Shown: positions 39,709 to 50,388, counted from the stretch's first letter. The stretch: DNA of 64,000 bases from Acinetobacter celticus (GCF_001707755.1 NZ_MBDL01000008.1:124001-188000); one strand, 5' to 3'. Notes: generated by a model from the letters alone, not told the origin. Numbers and translations: made by a program.

Positions 39709-41082
39709 TTATACGCCTCGAGTTGCAACAAGTGCTTCAGCAATTGCTTTCTTGAAGCGAGAAACAGCTTCAACACATTCATCATGCGTAATAATGAGTG
39801 GGCAAAGTAAACGAATCACTGTACCGTTACGACCACCTTTCTCTAACAATAATTTGTTATCGAAACAAGCCGTTTGAATCGCTGCTGCCAATTGAGAATC
39901 ACCTGGTAATGACCCCATGTGATCTGCTTTTTGGCGCTCATCAACGATTTCTACACCCAGCATCAAGCCACGGCCACGGACGTTACCAATACATGGAAAC
40001 TCTACTGCTAATTTTTTAAATTCAGCTTGTAAGAAATCACCACGTTCTTGGGCGTTTTGTGCAAGATTTTGTTCTTGGATGGTTTTAATGGTTGCAAGAC
40101 CAGTACCCATTGCCAATTGGTTACCACGGAAAGTGCCCGTGTGACCCGCAGGTTGCCATGCATCAAACTTACGTTTAATACCAAGCACAGCTAGAGGTAA
40201 GCTACCACCTACCGCTTTCGACATCACAATCACATCAGGCTCAATTCCTGCATGTTCAAAGGCAAACATTTTACCTGAACGTGCAAAACCAGCTTGAACC
40301 TCATCCAGAATCAACACAATGTTGTGTTTTTCAGTGACTTCGCGAATTTTCTTTAACCATTTCACAGGTGCAGTGACCACACCGCCTTCACCTTGAATTG
40401 CTTCAAGAATTACAGCTGCAGGCTTGGTTACACCACTTTCTACATCTTCAATAAAGTTTTCGAAGAAATAGGTTAAAGCATCCACACCCGCTTCACCGCC
40501 AAGACCCAATGGGCAACGGTATTCATGCGGATAGGGCATAAATTGAACACCTGGCATTAAACCATTCACCGCATTTTTGGCAGACAAGTTACCTGTCATT
40601 GCCAAAGCGCCATGCGTCATACCATGGTAACCGCCAGAGAAGCTGATTACTGTGCTACGACCAGTGTAGGTTTTTGCTAATTTAATTGCTGCTTCTGTAC
40701 CATCTGCACCAGATGGGCCACAAAACTGCAAACAATACTCAGCCTTACCACCAGGTAATTGCTCAAGTAGTGCTTCAGTAAAAGCATCTTTTAAAGGCGT
40801 TGTTAAATCTAAAGTATGTAAAGGAAGACCACTTGCTAAAGTGTCTTGAATACTTTGGATGACCGCAGGATGATTATGGCCTAATGCCAATGTTCCTGCC
40901 CCAGCTAAACAATCGAGGTACTCTGTACCTTCAACATCAGTAATCCAACATCCTAAAGCTTTTGCTATTGCCAACGGTAATTTACGTGGGTAGCTACGAA
41001 CATTCGATTCCATCTGGCTTTGGCGAGTCAAATAGTATTCGTTAGTAGAATTAGGGGCAGGATTTACAGAAGAAACGCTCAT
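39709..41082 (-). CDS. dat: L-2,4-diaminobutyrate:2-oxoglutarate 4-aminotransferase
   Basis: A 457-residue class III PLP aminotransferase that makes L-2,4-diaminobutyrate from aspartate semialdehyde with glutamate as donor. The PLP lysine lies in [14 protein letters not shown], and the cofactor aspartate in [13 protein letters not shown]. It is the first gene of the dat-ddc operon; the enzyme supplies the substrate for the next gene. The product of the pathway is 1,3-diaminopropane. Confidence 0.95.
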   Translation of the reverse strand: MSVSSVNPAPNSTNEYYLTRQSQMESNVRSYPRKLPLAIAKALGCWITDVEGTEYLDCLAGAGTLALGHNHPAVIQSIQDTLASGLPLHTLDLTTPLKDAFTEALLEQLPGGKAEYCLQFCGPSGADGTEAAIKLAKTYTGRSTVISFSGGYHGMTHGALAMTGNLSAKNAVNGLMPGVQFMPYPHEYRCPLGLGGEAGVDALTYFFENFIEDVESGVTKPAAVILEAIQGEGGVVTAPVKWLKKIREVTEKHNIVLILDEVQAGFARSGKMFAFEHAGIEPDVIVMSKAVGGSLPLAVLGIKRKFDAWQPAGHTGTFRGNQLAMGTGLATIKTIQEQNLAQNAQERGDFLQAEFKKLAVEFPCIGNVRGRGLMLGVEIVDERQKADHMGSLPGDSQLAAAIQTACFDNKLLLEKGGRNGTVIRLLCPLIITHDECVEAVSRFKKAIAEALVATRGV

Positions 41083-41557
41083 ATCGAATTACCATCTCTG
41101 ATATGGGTTGAAAGAAATAAGTCGGGTGACTTGCGGTCCTTTGACTCGGTGCTTTATAAATCTAGTTAGACTGTTTATATGTTGGTCATAACTAAAGGGC
41201 GGATGATACAGAAGTTTTCAATAAAATAAACAAATTTTATGCGTTTATCCACCCGAAGCTGATCAAAAAAATATCTCAGCCTAGATCATAGATCGAATTA
41301 TTATCTTACAGTGTGACAGCATAAAGAAAACCATCCACTTATATTTTTTTGAAAATAATCGCTGTTTTATTGTAAAGTGAATCTTAATACTTATTTAAAG
41401 CTATAAAAAATATAGACTTAATAAATATTATGTGAAACCAATTTATACGATTTTCTTACAAAGCAAACACAATTATTTCTTAAATTCCCCACAAAAACCG
41501 ATTAGTATTTTTCTAATCTCAACTCACCCTCTTTATAAATAACAACAGGTATAATTC
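41083..41557. other. Intergenic region between divergent dat and SIMPL genes
   Basis: 475 bases without a supported gene. It must hold promoters for dat (leftward) and the SIMPL gene (rightward). The part next to dat (41100-41150) is relatively GC-rich and can fold when read leftward (GACCGCAAGTC region), suggesting a structured dat leader; the rest is AT-rich with many short A/T repeats. No known riboswitch recognised. Confidence 0.4.
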
Positions 41558-42262
41558 ATGCGTAATTTAATTCTTTCATCTCTCGTTCTTGCCACTGCAT
41601 TTTCAAGCTCTGTTTTTGCACAATCAGATAACGCCTTAAACTACAATGTAGTCAATATTCAAGCTGAAGCGATGCGCCAAATTTCTAATGATGAAATGCA
41701 TGCCGTTTTATATATTGAAAAAAGCCATAAACAGCCCGCTCAGCTCGCAGCCGACATCACTCAGCTGATGAATAAAGCCACCGCCCTTGCTAAAAAATAT
41801 CCTCAAGTCAAAATTGAAACTGGCACACAAAACACCTATCCTATTTACGACAATGACAATCAGAAACTAAAAGAATGGCGTGGCCGTGCAGAAATTCGTC
41901 TAGAAAGTACCGACTTTAAAGCAACGAGCCAATTGGTCGGTGAACTTCAGCAAGATTTCCAAACTCAATCAATTAATTTTACTGTGTCTGATGCGCAGCG
42001 TAAAAAAGTTGAAAATGAGTTGATGGTTGAGGCTTCTAAGAATTTTCAGCAACGTGCGCAAATGCTGACTGCTGCATGGAATAAGTCTGGCTATAACTTG
42101 GTAAATTTAAACTTAAATACCAACAATTACTTCCCACAACCGATGATGCGTGCCAGCATGGCCAAATTCTCTGCAGCCCCAGAAATGGCAGACGCACAAA
42201 ATGTGTCAGGTGGTGAGTCTAAAATTTCAGTTAATGCGAATGGCACCATTCAATTTAAATAA
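41558..42262 (+). CDS. SIMPL (DUF541) domain periplasmic protein
   Basis: A 234-residue secreted protein with a signal peptide (cleavage probably after SSVFA) and one SIMPL/DUF541 domain: VNIQAEAMRQISNDEMHAVL opens it, and VKIETGTQNTYPIYD is the typical middle segment. SIMPL proteins such as E. coli YggE are linked to stress tolerance and form rings in some species, but have no known enzymatic activity. It is a single-gene unit ended by a strong terminator. Confidence 0.87.
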   Translation: MRNLILSSLVLATAFSSSVFAQSDNALNYNVVNIQAEAMRQISNDEMHAVLYIEKSHKQPAQLAADITQLMNKATALAKKYPQVKIETGTQNTYPIYDNDNQKLKEWRGRAEIRLESTDFKATSQLVGELQQDFQTQSINFTVSDAQRKKVENELMVEASKNFQQRAQMLTAAWNKSGYNLVNLNLNTNNYFPQPMMRASMAKFSAAPEMADAQNVSGGESKISVNANGTIQFK

Positions 42263-42276
42263 TGGCTAAATGAAGT

Positions 42277-42306
42277 AAAAAACCATGCTCATGCATGGTT
42301 TTTTAC
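42277..42306 (+). terminator. Terminator after the SIMPL gene
   Basis: AACCATGC-TC-ATGCATGGTT-like hairpin (AACCATGCTCATGCATGGTT) followed by T-run. Confidence 0.85.
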
Positions 42307-42552
42307 TTTTGAACAGCTATAAAAACTTCGAATCACACCATTATAAACAATAATGATTGCTATTTATAAAAGTTAAACTTCGCGCTGTGACAGGAATTTA
42401 AATTGATGTACTGAAAAATTCAAAATCGATCTTTCTTGGTATTTTTTCTTCATATCATCAAATATTTCAGTTTGGTTGCATTTATTTACACAGTACAACG
42501 GCTAGTTTGCTAAATTCCATCTCAGTTTTTTTAATTATTCCGTCACTTTATT

Positions 42553-43149
42553 ATGTCCCTAGACAGCTTAAATTTATATTTATTTAATATATTAAATGCG
42601 CCTGATCAAGCATCTTCATTTATGGTGCACTATGCTGTATTTGCTGCCCATGATTTAATTTATCTCACGTTGCTTATTTTTGCTGTGCTCTGGTTGCGTG
42701 GTGGCTATCAGGTTAAAAAACAGATTTTAAAAGCCTTTGTTTTTACCTGCATTACATTAGCCATCAGTGAAATTTTGTCTGCTGTATTACATACACCACG
42801 GCCATTTGTCATGGACGTTGGACAAACGCTCATTCAACATGAACCAACTGGCTCGTTTCCAAGTAATCATATGACTATTTTCAGTAGTATTGCATTTGCT
42901 TACTATTTTTCTGAACAGCGACAGATTGGTAAATTCTTAATTGCTGTTGCATGGCTGGTTGCTTGGGCACGGGTATATGTTGGCGTGCATTTTCCAATAG
43001 ATATGTTTGGTGCATTTTTATTGGCATTTATCGTCAATGCCTCTGGCCTCACCTTATGGAATACATACAAAGAACAACTCATGAAATGGGTGTTATTTCT
43101 TTATGAAAAGCTATTTCATTCATTAATTCAAAAAGGTTTTATAAAATAA
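42553..43149 (+). CDS. PAP2-family phosphatase, undecaprenyl-diphosphatase type
   Basis: A 198-residue membrane protein with about five or six segments. The PAP2 motifs are mostly there: RP in HTPRPF (the first-motif Lys is not evident), PSNH in GSFPSNHM (for PSGH), and ARVYVGVHFPIDMF for the third, which supplies the catalytic His and Asp. Such proteins (BcrC/PgpB type) recycle the undecaprenyl carrier lipid from its diphosphate, or dephosphorylate related lipids. Substrate not fixed by sequence. Confidence 0.82.
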   Translation: MSLDSLNLYLFNILNAPDQASSFMVHYAVFAAHDLIYLTLLIFAVLWLRGGYQVKKQILKAFVFTCITLAISEILSAVLHTPRPFVMDVGQTLIQHEPTGSFPSNHMTIFSSIAFAYYFSEQRQIGKFLIAVAWLVAWARVYVGVHFPIDMFGAFLLAFIVNASGLTLWNTYKEQLMKWVLFLYEKLFHSLIQKGFIK

Positions 43150-43155
43150 AACCAC

Positions 43156-43192
43156 ATACTTAAAAACTGCTTTTAGGGTGGCTTTTAAGTAT
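43156..43192. repeat. 10-bp inverted repeat after the PAP2 gene
   Basis: ATACTTAAAA and TTTTAAGTAT, perfect arms around a 17-nt spacer, just after the PAP2 stop. It may weakly end that transcript; there is no T-run. Confidence 0.4.
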
Positions 43193-43370
43193 CTAGAGAT
43201 CATTTAATCTATAAAAATAGCTCAGCGATTTCAGGTTAAATGCATATTTAATACAGATATTTTATTATATTCATCTGCACGTTATAAATGCGTTAGCTTC
43301 CCTCTCTTTAAAAAGCATTTTTTACTACTTTCTGTATGCGTAATTATTTTATTCAATATTAATTGTATAC

Positions 43371-43397
43371 AAAAAAAAACAGCCCCGAAAGGCTGTT
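43371..43397 (-). terminator. Terminator after proB
   Basis: Minus strand: AACAGCC-TTTCG-GGGCTGTT hairpin followed by a run of about nine T. Confidence 0.87.
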
Positions 43398-43416
43398 CTT
43401 AAAATCATACATTCAA

Positions 43417-44550
43417 TTAATAAATTGCCATATGGTTGCGGTGAATCATTTCCAATGAACGTGCCTCACCCAAGACTTGATATACTTTATCAGATGCTAA
43501 ACCTTTCACAATATCTGCAGAACGTGAACTAAAATTCACCCGACCTACAGCAACGCGGCCACCTTGTCGATCGACACATTCAACCACATCACCACGTTCA
43601 AAATGCCCTTCTACAGCGCGAACACCAACAGGCAATAAACTACGATGATTGTCTTTAATGGCTTTTACAGCACCATCGTCAATGACTAAACGGCCTGCTG
43701 TTTGCAAATGTGCTGCCAGCCATTGCTGATGCGCTGTCATACGGTCATTATCGGTAATAAACAATGTACCCAATAATTCGCCCGCCATTAAGCGCGACAG
43801 GACATTGTCGCTCTCACCGCTCGCAATTAATGTTGGGCAACCTGATTTTGCTGCCAAGCGTGCTGCACGTACTTTGGTCAACATACCACCACGACCAAAT
43901 TTACCGCCACCACCTGCCATATCAAACAAGCTTTCATCTAATGCGCGAACAGTATGAAACAATTTCGCATTCGGATTAGAGCGTGGGTCTGAATCAAACA
44001 TCCCTTGCTGGTCAGTTAAAATGATAAGTAAATCACCATGCACCTGACCTGCAACCATAGCGGCCAAAGTATCGTTATCACCAAAACGAATTTCGTCAGT
44101 CGATACTGTGTCATTTTCATTAATGACAGGAATAACACGCCAGTCAATTAGGTGTTGCAAAGCATCACATGAATTTAAATAACGTCGACGATCAGCCAAG
44201 TCATCATGGGTTAATAAAACTTGGGCTGTTTGAATCGCATGTTTTTCTAACACACTAGACCACGTTTGAATTAAACCCATTTGACCAATGGCTGCGCACG
44301 CTTGAAGACTGGGTAGATCGGTGGGTCGGCTCTCAAGTTTCATTCGAACCATACCCTCAGCCACAGCACCAGAAGACACAAGAATAATCTCATGTCCGGC
44401 ATTGTGAAGATCTGCAATTTGTTTCGCCCAATGCGAAATTGCATCCAGATCTAGACCTCTGCCATTTGCTGTGAGTAAAGATGATCCGATCTTAACAATG
44501 ATTCGTTTACAATCCTTGAGCTGACGTTGCCCACCTACCACTTCTATCAT
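43417..44550 (-). CDS. proB: Glutamate 5-kinase
   Basis: A 377-residue kinase for the first step of proline synthesis (glutamate to gamma-glutamyl phosphate). An amino-acid-kinase domain ([39 protein letters not shown]) fills about residues 1-260 and a PUA domain follows (about 275-360). GGGGA lies before the ATG. It is 28 bp downstream of obgE on the same strand; obgE-proB adjacency is common in gammaproteobacteria. Confidence 0.96.
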   Translation of the reverse strand: MIEVVGGQRQLKDCKRIIVKIGSSLLTANGRGLDLDAISHWAKQIADLHNAGHEIILVSSGAVAEGMVRMKLESRPTDLPSLQACAAIGQMGLIQTWSSVLEKHAIQTAQVLLTHDDLADRRRYLNSCDALQHLIDWRVIPVINENDTVSTDEIRFGDNDTLAAMVAGQVHGDLLIILTDQQGMFDSDPRSNPNAKLFHTVRALDESLFDMAGGGGKFGRGGMLTKVRAARLAAKSGCPTLIASGESDNVLSRLMAGELLGTLFITDNDRMTAHQQWLAAHLQTAGRLVIDDGAVKAIKDNHRSLLPVGVRAVEGHFERGDVVECVDRQGGRVAVGRVNFSSRSADIVKGLASDKVYQVLGEARSLEMIHRNHMAIY

Positions 44551-44578
44551 CTTGTCCCCAATAACTCTTCTTCAGAGC

Positions 44579-45793
44579 TTAACGTACGTAGTGCACTTCC
44601 ACATCAATATCGTCATCTTCTTCGTCGTCTTCATCATCGTCCAATAGACCTTCAAGACGTTGCTGACGGCGCATTTCACGATACGCTTCTTTCGCTGCAA
44701 TAGTTTGTTCGCGTGTTTCTGCCTCAAGCTGATCACGGAATGCTTTCATTTCTGCAGCGTATTCAGGATCTTCAACTTCACGTTCGCGTTGTTGTTCAAT
44801 TTGATCCATTAGATAATAAACAACAGGTTTAGTCCCTTCTTCAAGCAAGCCTGAAGTTTTGAATACAGGGCCTTTCCAGTCCATTTCTTCAAGAAGGTGA
44901 TTACACCATTCTTCTTGAGTCGATGGATCTAATTGGTCAAGTTTGTTCAACACCAATACAATTGGCAGTTTTGCTAAAGTTGGAGAGAATTTATCTAACT
45001 CCGCCAAAATTGCTTTTGCATTATGTGCAGGATCTGAACCATCAATCGGTTGAACATCCACAATGTGAAGTAAAATACGGGTACGTGCCAAATGCTTCAA
45101 GAAGCGAATACCTAAGCCCGCGCCCTCTGAAGCCCCTTCAATCAGTCCAGGAATATCAGCCATGACAAATGAACGGTAACGATCGGCATCGACCACGCCC
45201 AAGTTAGGCACCATTGTAGTAAATGGATAATCTGCTACTTTTGGTTTAGCTGCCGATACTGCACGAATAAATGTCGATTTACCCGCATTTGGCATACCCA
45301 ATAAACCAACATCTGCAAGAACTTTAAGTTCTAAACGAATTTCACGAAACTCGCCTTTTGCACCATGTGTACATTTACGTGGTGAACGGTTCGTTGATGA
45401 TTTGAAATGAGTATTACCCAATCCACCATCACCGCCTGCCGCCACAAGTACGCGTTGCCCGTCGGCGACTAAATCGCCAATGATATCGCCCGATTCAATA
45501 TCTACAATTGTTGTTCCAACTGGAACCCATAATATAACGTCTTCACCGCCACGGCCTGAACAGTTTGCACCGCGACCATTTTTCGCACGCTCTGCACGGA
45601 ATCTACGTGTATAACGATAATCTACTAGGGTGCTAGAGTCGTCACTTGCTTGGACATAAACACTGCCTCCACGACCGCCATCGCCACCATCTGGGCCACC
45701 AAACGGTACAAATTTTTCACGGCGAAAACTGGCAACGCCATTGCCACCGTCGCCAGCCTCTACGGTAATGACTGCTTCATCAACAAAGCGCAT
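44579..45793 (-). CDS. obgE: Obg-family GTPase
   Basis: A 404-residue essential GTPase that acts in late assembly of the large ribosomal subunit. The glycine-rich Obg domain (about 1-158) begins [19 protein letters not shown], and the G domain follows with [10 protein letters not shown] (G1), DIPGLIEGA (G3), and NKLD (G4). The C-terminus is strongly acidic (a run of Asp and Glu around 388-400), as in other Acinetobacter Obg proteins. It forms an operon with proB. Confidence 0.96.
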   Translation of the reverse strand: MRFVDEAVITVEAGDGGNGVASFRREKFVPFGGPDGGDGGRGGSVYVQASDDSSTLVDYRYTRRFRAERAKNGRGANCSGRGGEDVILWVPVGTTIVDIESGDIIGDLVADGQRVLVAAGGDGGLGNTHFKSSTNRSPRKCTHGAKGEFREIRLELKVLADVGLLGMPNAGKSTFIRAVSAAKPKVADYPFTTMVPNLGVVDADRYRSFVMADIPGLIEGASEGAGLGIRFLKHLARTRILLHIVDVQPIDGSDPAHNAKAILAELDKFSPTLAKLPIVLVLNKLDQLDPSTQEEWCNHLLEEMDWKGPVFKTSGLLEEGTKPVVYYLMDQIEQQREREVEDPEYAAEMKAFRDQLEAETREQTIAAKEAYREMRRQQRLEGLLDDDEDDEEDDDIDVEVHYVR

Positions 45794-46108
45794 ATTGCCA
45801 ATCCTCTAAAAACTTTAAAACCGTATATTCTGCCATATTTTAAAGAATTTCTCGAATAGAATTATCGAGCAAATGCTGAGTATTTGCATTTTTTCCATTT
45901 TCATGACCACCTTTTTAGGCAAACAAGGCTGAATTTAAGATAACGCATTAAAAATATATGGTCTTTGGCTGTATTTTTTCAAAATGGCAATTTTTATATT
46001 TTGCCAAATTGCACGTTTAAACATCATTCCATCAAATAAATTATGCGCAACAAGCAACCGTTTTTTTTGAATGACATTTTATTTTTGGCAATTATTATGA
46101 GCTAAAGA
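45794..46108. other. Intergenic region upstream of obgE
   Basis: 315 AT-rich bases with no supported gene. Small inverted repeats occur (CTCGA/TCGAG at about 45847-45867; GCAAAT/ATTTGC at about 45869-45888 followed by six T; TGGCAA/TTGCCA at about 45984-46006). The last may help end the hxlR transcript. Confidence 0.4.
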
Positions 46109-46471
46109 TTAGCCTTTCTGCTCTAAAATTTCAGGTAAATTGGTTTCAATCCACCCCACCAAATACATGACTTTTTCTGCCGCCTGTGAACCTGTTATGG
46201 TAAGTTGATATTCCACTTTTGGTGGCACAACAGGGTAAACCGTTCTTAAAAGAAAGCCATCTTGCTCTAGCGTTCTTAAGGTTTGAGCCAGCATTTTTTC
46301 ACTAATCCCATCAATACGCTGTTTTAGTTCACTGAAGCGATGGACACCATCACTCAAACAGCGCAAAACCAAAACTGCCCACTTACTGGTGATGTGTTCT
46401 AAAATTTCACGAGATGGACAATTGGCCGATAAAATCTGACCCAATAATTTACTTGAAGCATATGTACTCAT
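46109..46471 (-). CDS. HxlR-type regulator, QorR-like
   Basis: A 120-residue winged-helix regulator of the HxlR family (REILEHITSKWAVLVLRCLS, then FSELKQRIDGISEKMLAQTL). A Cys near the N-terminus (SANCPSREIL) matches the redox-sensing Cys of family members such as YodB and QorR. It is divergent from a QorB-like quinone reductase gene, as ytfH-ytfG is in E. coli, so it probably represses that gene and itself in response to quinones or electrophiles. Confidence 0.88.
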   Translation of the reverse strand: MSTYASSKLLGQILSANCPSREILEHITSKWAVLVLRCLSDGVHRFSELKQRIDGISEKMLAQTLRTLEQDGFLLRTVYPVVPPKVEYQLTITGSQAAEKVMYLVGWIETNLPEILEQKG

Positions 46472-46506
46472 TAATTCTCTCCAATGCGTAACAAACTAAC
46501 TTTTTG

Positions 46507-46529
46507 GTACGTACTTACATTTAGTAAGT
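46507..46529. promoter_or_regulatory. Probable HxlR operator
   Basis: ACTTAC-ATTTA-GTAAGT, a perfect 6-bp inverted repeat at 46513-46529, overlapped on its left by GTACGTAC (46507-46514). It lies between the divergent hxlR and qorB genes, about 60 bases from qorB. Binding is inferred from position and symmetry. Confidence 0.55.
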
Positions 46530-46588
46530 TATCAGATTATGATTTCACCATCAAGTATATTTTATAAGCAGATCTAGAGGAATAAATC

Positions 46589-47449
46589 ATGAAAATCGCA
46601 ATTACAGGTGCAACAGGTCAACTGGGCCAATTGGTCATTCAAGCACTTTTGAAAACAGTTTCAGCAACTCAAATCGTCGCATTGGTTAGAAACCAAAGTA
46701 AAGCTGAATCTTTCGCAAAACAAGGTATTGAACTACGCCATTTTGACTATGATACACCTGAAACCTTAGTGCCTGCCCTGACTGGTATTGATAAATTATT
46801 ACTAATTTCTGCCAATGAAATTGGTCGACGTACACCTCAACACAAAGCGGTCATTGAGGCAGCAAAACAAGCAAACGTGCCCTATATTGCCTATACTAGC
46901 TTGTTGCATGCAGACACCTCGCCTTTAGGCTTAGCACAAGAACATCGTGAAACTGAGGCGCTGATTCAAGCCAGTGGCTTAAACTATACTTTTTTACGTA
47001 ATAACTGGTACAGCGACAACTATTTGACTGGGATCGCTCAAATCGTAGAATCCGGTGTGGTGTATGGCGCATCTCAAGATGGAAAAATTAGCTCTGCCTC
47101 ACGTGCAGATTATGCAGAGGCCACTGCTAAAGTTTTATCTTCAACCGGACATGACCACAAAATTTATGAATTAGCCGGTTCCGAAAGCTTTACTAAGGCC
47201 GATTTAGCACAGTTTATCAGTCTAGCTTCAGGGAAAGATGTTATTTACCAAAACTTAACTGCCGAAGAACTTAGCCAAGGCTTAACACATGCAGGCTTAC
47301 CCGCAGAATTAGTTCACGTAATCGTCGATGCCGATATTCAAACAGCTAAAGGTGCTATGTTTAGCGACAGTCAAGAGCTAGAAAACCTAATTGGCCACCC
47401 AAGCACAACTATTTTGGCTCAAATTAGAACGGCTTTAAGTGCCTCATAA
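46589..47449 (+). CDS. qorB: NAD(P)H:quinone oxidoreductase, QorB-like
   Basis: A 286-residue NmrA-type atypical short-chain dehydrogenase. The dinucleotide-binding ITGATGQLG motif is at the N-terminus; RNNWYSDNY and the TSLLHADTS segment match E. coli QorB (YtfG), which reduces quinones with NADPH. GAGGA lies before the ATG. Divergent HxlR regulator and shared operator suggest induction by quinones. Confidence 0.87.
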   Translation: MKIAITGATGQLGQLVIQALLKTVSATQIVALVRNQSKAESFAKQGIELRHFDYDTPETLVPALTGIDKLLLISANEIGRRTPQHKAVIEAAKQANVPYIAYTSLLHADTSPLGLAQEHRETEALIQASGLNYTFLRNNWYSDNYLTGIAQIVESGVVYGASQDGKISSASRADYAEATAKVLSSTGHDHKIYELAGSESFTKADLAQFISLASGKDVIYQNLTAEELSQGLTHAGLPAELVHVIVDADIQTAKGAMFSDSQELENLIGHPSTTILAQIRTALSAS

Positions 47450-47518
47450 AACAAATCAGCACTCCATGATACCTCCTAGAAGTCTCCATAAAATCTTAAA
47501 TGACCTTTAAATAGATAT

Positions 47519-47552
47519 AAAAAAAGAGCTTCAAAAGAAGCCCTTTTTTATC
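47519..47552. terminator. Terminator between qorB and GAPDH-like gene
   Basis: AGAGCTTC-AAAA-GAAGCCCTTTTT hairpin with one mismatch, A-run before and T-run after; convergent genes. Confidence 0.75.
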
Positions 47553-47563
47553 TTACAAACAAA

Positions 47564-49021
47564 TTAAGCGTTTTTTTCCGCAGGAACTTTTGGATAGCTC
47601 ACGCCAGCCATTTGTTCAGCAATACGCAACACTTGGCAGCTATAACCTACTTCGTTGTCGTACCAAACATATGCAGTTAAACGGTTACCCGCAGTAATTG
47701 TCGCTTGCGCGTCAAATACACCCGCAGTACGTGAACCAATAAAGTCAGACGATACAACTTCTGTAGAATTTGTATAGCCAATTTGACCTTGAAGGCTTGA
47801 ACCAATTGAAATTTGACGAATATATTCGTTCACTTCTTCACGATCGACTTCTTTATCTAAAGTTAGATTTAGAATAGCAAGAGATACGTTTGGTGTAGGT
47901 ACGCGTACAGAGTTACCTGTCAACTTACCTTGAAGTGCCGGAAGCGCTTTAGCAACAGCTTTCGCTGCACCAGTTTCAGTAATCACCATGTTCAATGTTG
48001 CAGCACGGCCACGACGGTCTGCTTTATGGTAGTTGTCAATTAAGTTCTGGTCGTTTGTGAACGAGTGAACTGTTTCAACATGACCATTTAACACTGTGTA
48101 TTTGTCATGTAATACTTTAAGTGTTGGTGTAATTGCGTTAGTTGTGCAACTTGCAGCAGAAATGATTTTATCTTCATCAAGAATGTCAGCTTGGTTCACA
48201 CCAAATACAACGTTCTTCATCTCACCCTTACCAGGTGCAGTTAAAATTACACGTGCAGCGCCTGGGCATTGAAGGTGTTGTGCAAGACCTTCTGAATCAC
48301 GCCATTTACCCGTGTTATCAATCACAAGTGCATTACTAATACCGTATGCAGTGTAATCTACTTCAGAAGGGTTTGACGCGTAAATTACTTTAATGAAGTT
48401 ACCGTTTGCAATAATTGCTTCGTTTTCTTCATCTACAGAAATTGTGCCTGCAAATGGACCATGAATCGAATCACGGCGCAGTAAAGAAGCACGTTTTTCT
48501 AAATCACCATCAGATGATTTACGAACTACGATTGCTTTCAAGTTTAAGCCACGACCTAAACCAGATTGGCTAATCATCAAACGCGCTAAAATACGACCAA
48601 TACGACCGAAACCGTAAAGAACGACATCTTTAAGTTCAACTTCTGCAGCATTGCCTTTTAAAGATTTAACAGCGTCTGCAACAAATGCATCAATGTCGCC
48701 ACCTTTTTCTTTAAATTCAACAGCAAGTTTACCTAAATCAACTTCACCTGTACCAATGTTCTCTACTTTAGCCAATGCTTCAAGAATTGGGAAAGTATTC
48801 ACAACTGAAAGTTCAACATCGAGTACGCGTGTACGACGGTGCGCTTTCAAGATTTGAATTACAGAGCGGTTAATTAATGAGCGACCGTAAACTGTAACGA
48901 CAATGTTTTTTTCACGGTATAACTGACCCATTAGGGCAATCATACGTTCCGCAAGTTCTTCACGGTTTTTCCAGCGACCTTGGTGCTCTGCATGTAGGGC
49001 AACTATAGTGTCTTTGCTCAC
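47564..49021 (-). CDS. Glyceraldehyde-3-phosphate dehydrogenase, long type
   Basis: A 485-residue GAPDH-like enzyme with about 130 extra residues before the NAD-binding domain, which opens DVVLYGFGRIGRILA. The catalytic Cys lies in SAASCTTNAITP and the base His in TVHSFTNDQ. The same long form is found in Pseudomonas beside the standard Gap; the extension is helical and of unknown role. Probably acts in glycolysis or gluconeogenesis; cofactor preference is not clear. Upstream there are two strong palindromes. Confidence 0.88.
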   Translation of the reverse strand: MSKDTIVALHAEHQGRWKNREELAERMIALMGQLYREKNIVVTVYGRSLINRSVIQILKAHRRTRVLDVELSVVNTFPILEALAKVENIGTGEVDLGKLAVEFKEKGGDIDAFVADAVKSLKGNAAEVELKDVVLYGFGRIGRILARLMISQSGLGRGLNLKAIVVRKSSDGDLEKRASLLRRDSIHGPFAGTISVDEENEAIIANGNFIKVIYASNPSEVDYTAYGISNALVIDNTGKWRDSEGLAQHLQCPGAARVILTAPGKGEMKNVVFGVNQADILDEDKIISAASCTTNAITPTLKVLHDKYTVLNGHVETVHSFTNDQNLIDNYHKADRRGRAATLNMVITETGAAKAVAKALPALQGKLTGNSVRVPTPNVSLAILNLTLDKEVDREEVNEYIRQISIGSSLQGQIGYTNSTEVVSSDFIGSRTAGVFDAQATITAGNRLTAYVWYDNEVGYSCQVLRIAEQMAGVSYPKVPAEKNA

Positions 49022-49149
49022 AGATACGTCCTCTAATTAATTGTAAATCTAGGCATAAATTTCAAAACCCGACAATTGTAATGGAATTATCGGCAATATA
49101 GAATCCAAAACCTAATTTTAAGGAGTCTATTTTCCTACATATTCACTAT

Positions 49150-49196
49150 TATTTTATAAAATACTTGTAATGATTTTATAAAATCATCTATAAAAT
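49150..49196. promoter_or_regulatory. Two ATTTTATAAAAT palindromes upstream of GAPDH gene
   Basis: TATTTTATAAAATA (49150-49163) and TGATTTTATAAAATCA (49171-49186) share a 12-bp core and have centres 22 bp apart, about two helix turns; a third half-site ATAAAAT follows (49190-49196). They lie 130-175 bases upstream of the GAPDH-like gene in an otherwise gene-free stretch (49022-49329). A dimeric regulator is a possible reader; also possibly just AT-richness. Confidence 0.4.
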
Positions 49197-49329
49197 GTTA
49201 ATTATCAATTAAATGTAATTTTTATATTTTCTAATCTATTTGTTCCTTTATCCAACAAGGATATAAATTAAAATGATGATACTCATCACCTAAAGTGGAA
49301 TCAGCTCATCAATTTGGGTTTTAAGCCTA

Positions 49330-50262
49330 TTATGAATCTAAACGTTTCTGTACTTGTTCAATATTTGCTTTCAATACTTTCGCCTGACGTTTTTGTTTCA
49401 TAACATGTAAAACTCCCTCAATCACCAACAATACCACTGCCAACCAAATTGGAATATAAGTCAATCATTCTGTCGCTTCTACTCGCTCACCCAAAGCAAT
49501 TGAAGCAAAGGCCAATAAAACGGGTTCTAAATAACTCAATAGGCCAAAAACAACAAAAGGTAAATAACGACTTGATAAGATGTAACTCCCCAAGCCTAAT
49601 GCACTGAAAAAACCTAAGCCAACTACTGCCCAAATCAAATGCGTATAATTTTGTATTAAAACCAAACTATCGCTGTAAATGAAGCCCAAATAAACCGCGA
49701 CAGGAAGAATCAAAAATAGATCCCACCAAAAGCCACCTAAATGATCTGTTTTCAATAGACGACGCATGAAAAAATACAGTGGATAGGCAAAGGCGACGTA
49801 CAAAGTTTCCCATGCAATACTCCCTATTCGCCATACCTCATGACCAACGCCAAGCACGGCCAAAATCACGGCAGCCCATTGCCAACGACTTAACTTTTCT
49901 TTGTAAAGCACACAGCCTATCAATACCATAATCAAAGGTAATAAGAAGTAGCCTAAAGAGACCTGTAAACCTCTTCCATTGATGGGCCCCCACAAAAACA
50001 ACCAAAGCTGTGATGTACACAATACAGAACTAAAAATAAGCCAAGGAAACATCCAAGGCTGTTTAAAAATTCGTTTAAAGATTTCTGTAATATACTTTAA
50101 GTCGCCAGACCACCACATAAATAGGGTTAAAAATGGCAAAGTTGCCAACATGCGCCACGCAAAAGTTTGTTCACTGTCTAAAGGCTTTAAAAACTGGGTA
50201 TAAAAATATAACACGCCAAAAGTGATGGATGCCAAAATAGACAATGCAACGCCCTTATACAT
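49330..50262 (-). pseudogene. rarD: RarD-like EamA permease, internal stop codon
   Basis: A drug/metabolite permease with about ten membrane segments (EamA repeats) that would be about 310 residues. The frame ends at a TGA (49465-49467) after residue 265, but continues in frame for 44 residues to TAA at 49330. Read through, it gives EW-LTYIPIWLAVVLL-VIEGVL, that is the last membrane segment and a basic tail normally found in RarD. TGG (Trp) to TGA is the simplest cause. RarD proteins are linked to chloramphenicol sensitivity but have no clear substrate. Truncation probably removes the last segment; the product may still be made. Confidence 0.8.
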
Positions 50263-50345
50263 CTTTCACCTCTGGTTAGCTTTGTTTTTTACAGGTATTT
50301 AATACTTGAATTTTCAAGTAGATTTTGTGCCTATTCTAACAAATA

Positions 50346-50373
50346 AAAAACCATGCCTAAGCATGGTTTTCCA
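50346..50373 (-). terminator. Terminator after lipocalin gene
   Basis: Minus strand: AAACCATGC-TTA-GGCATGGTTT hairpin, then T-run. Confidence 0.82.
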
Positions 50374-50388
50374 ATAAAGCATCAAATT

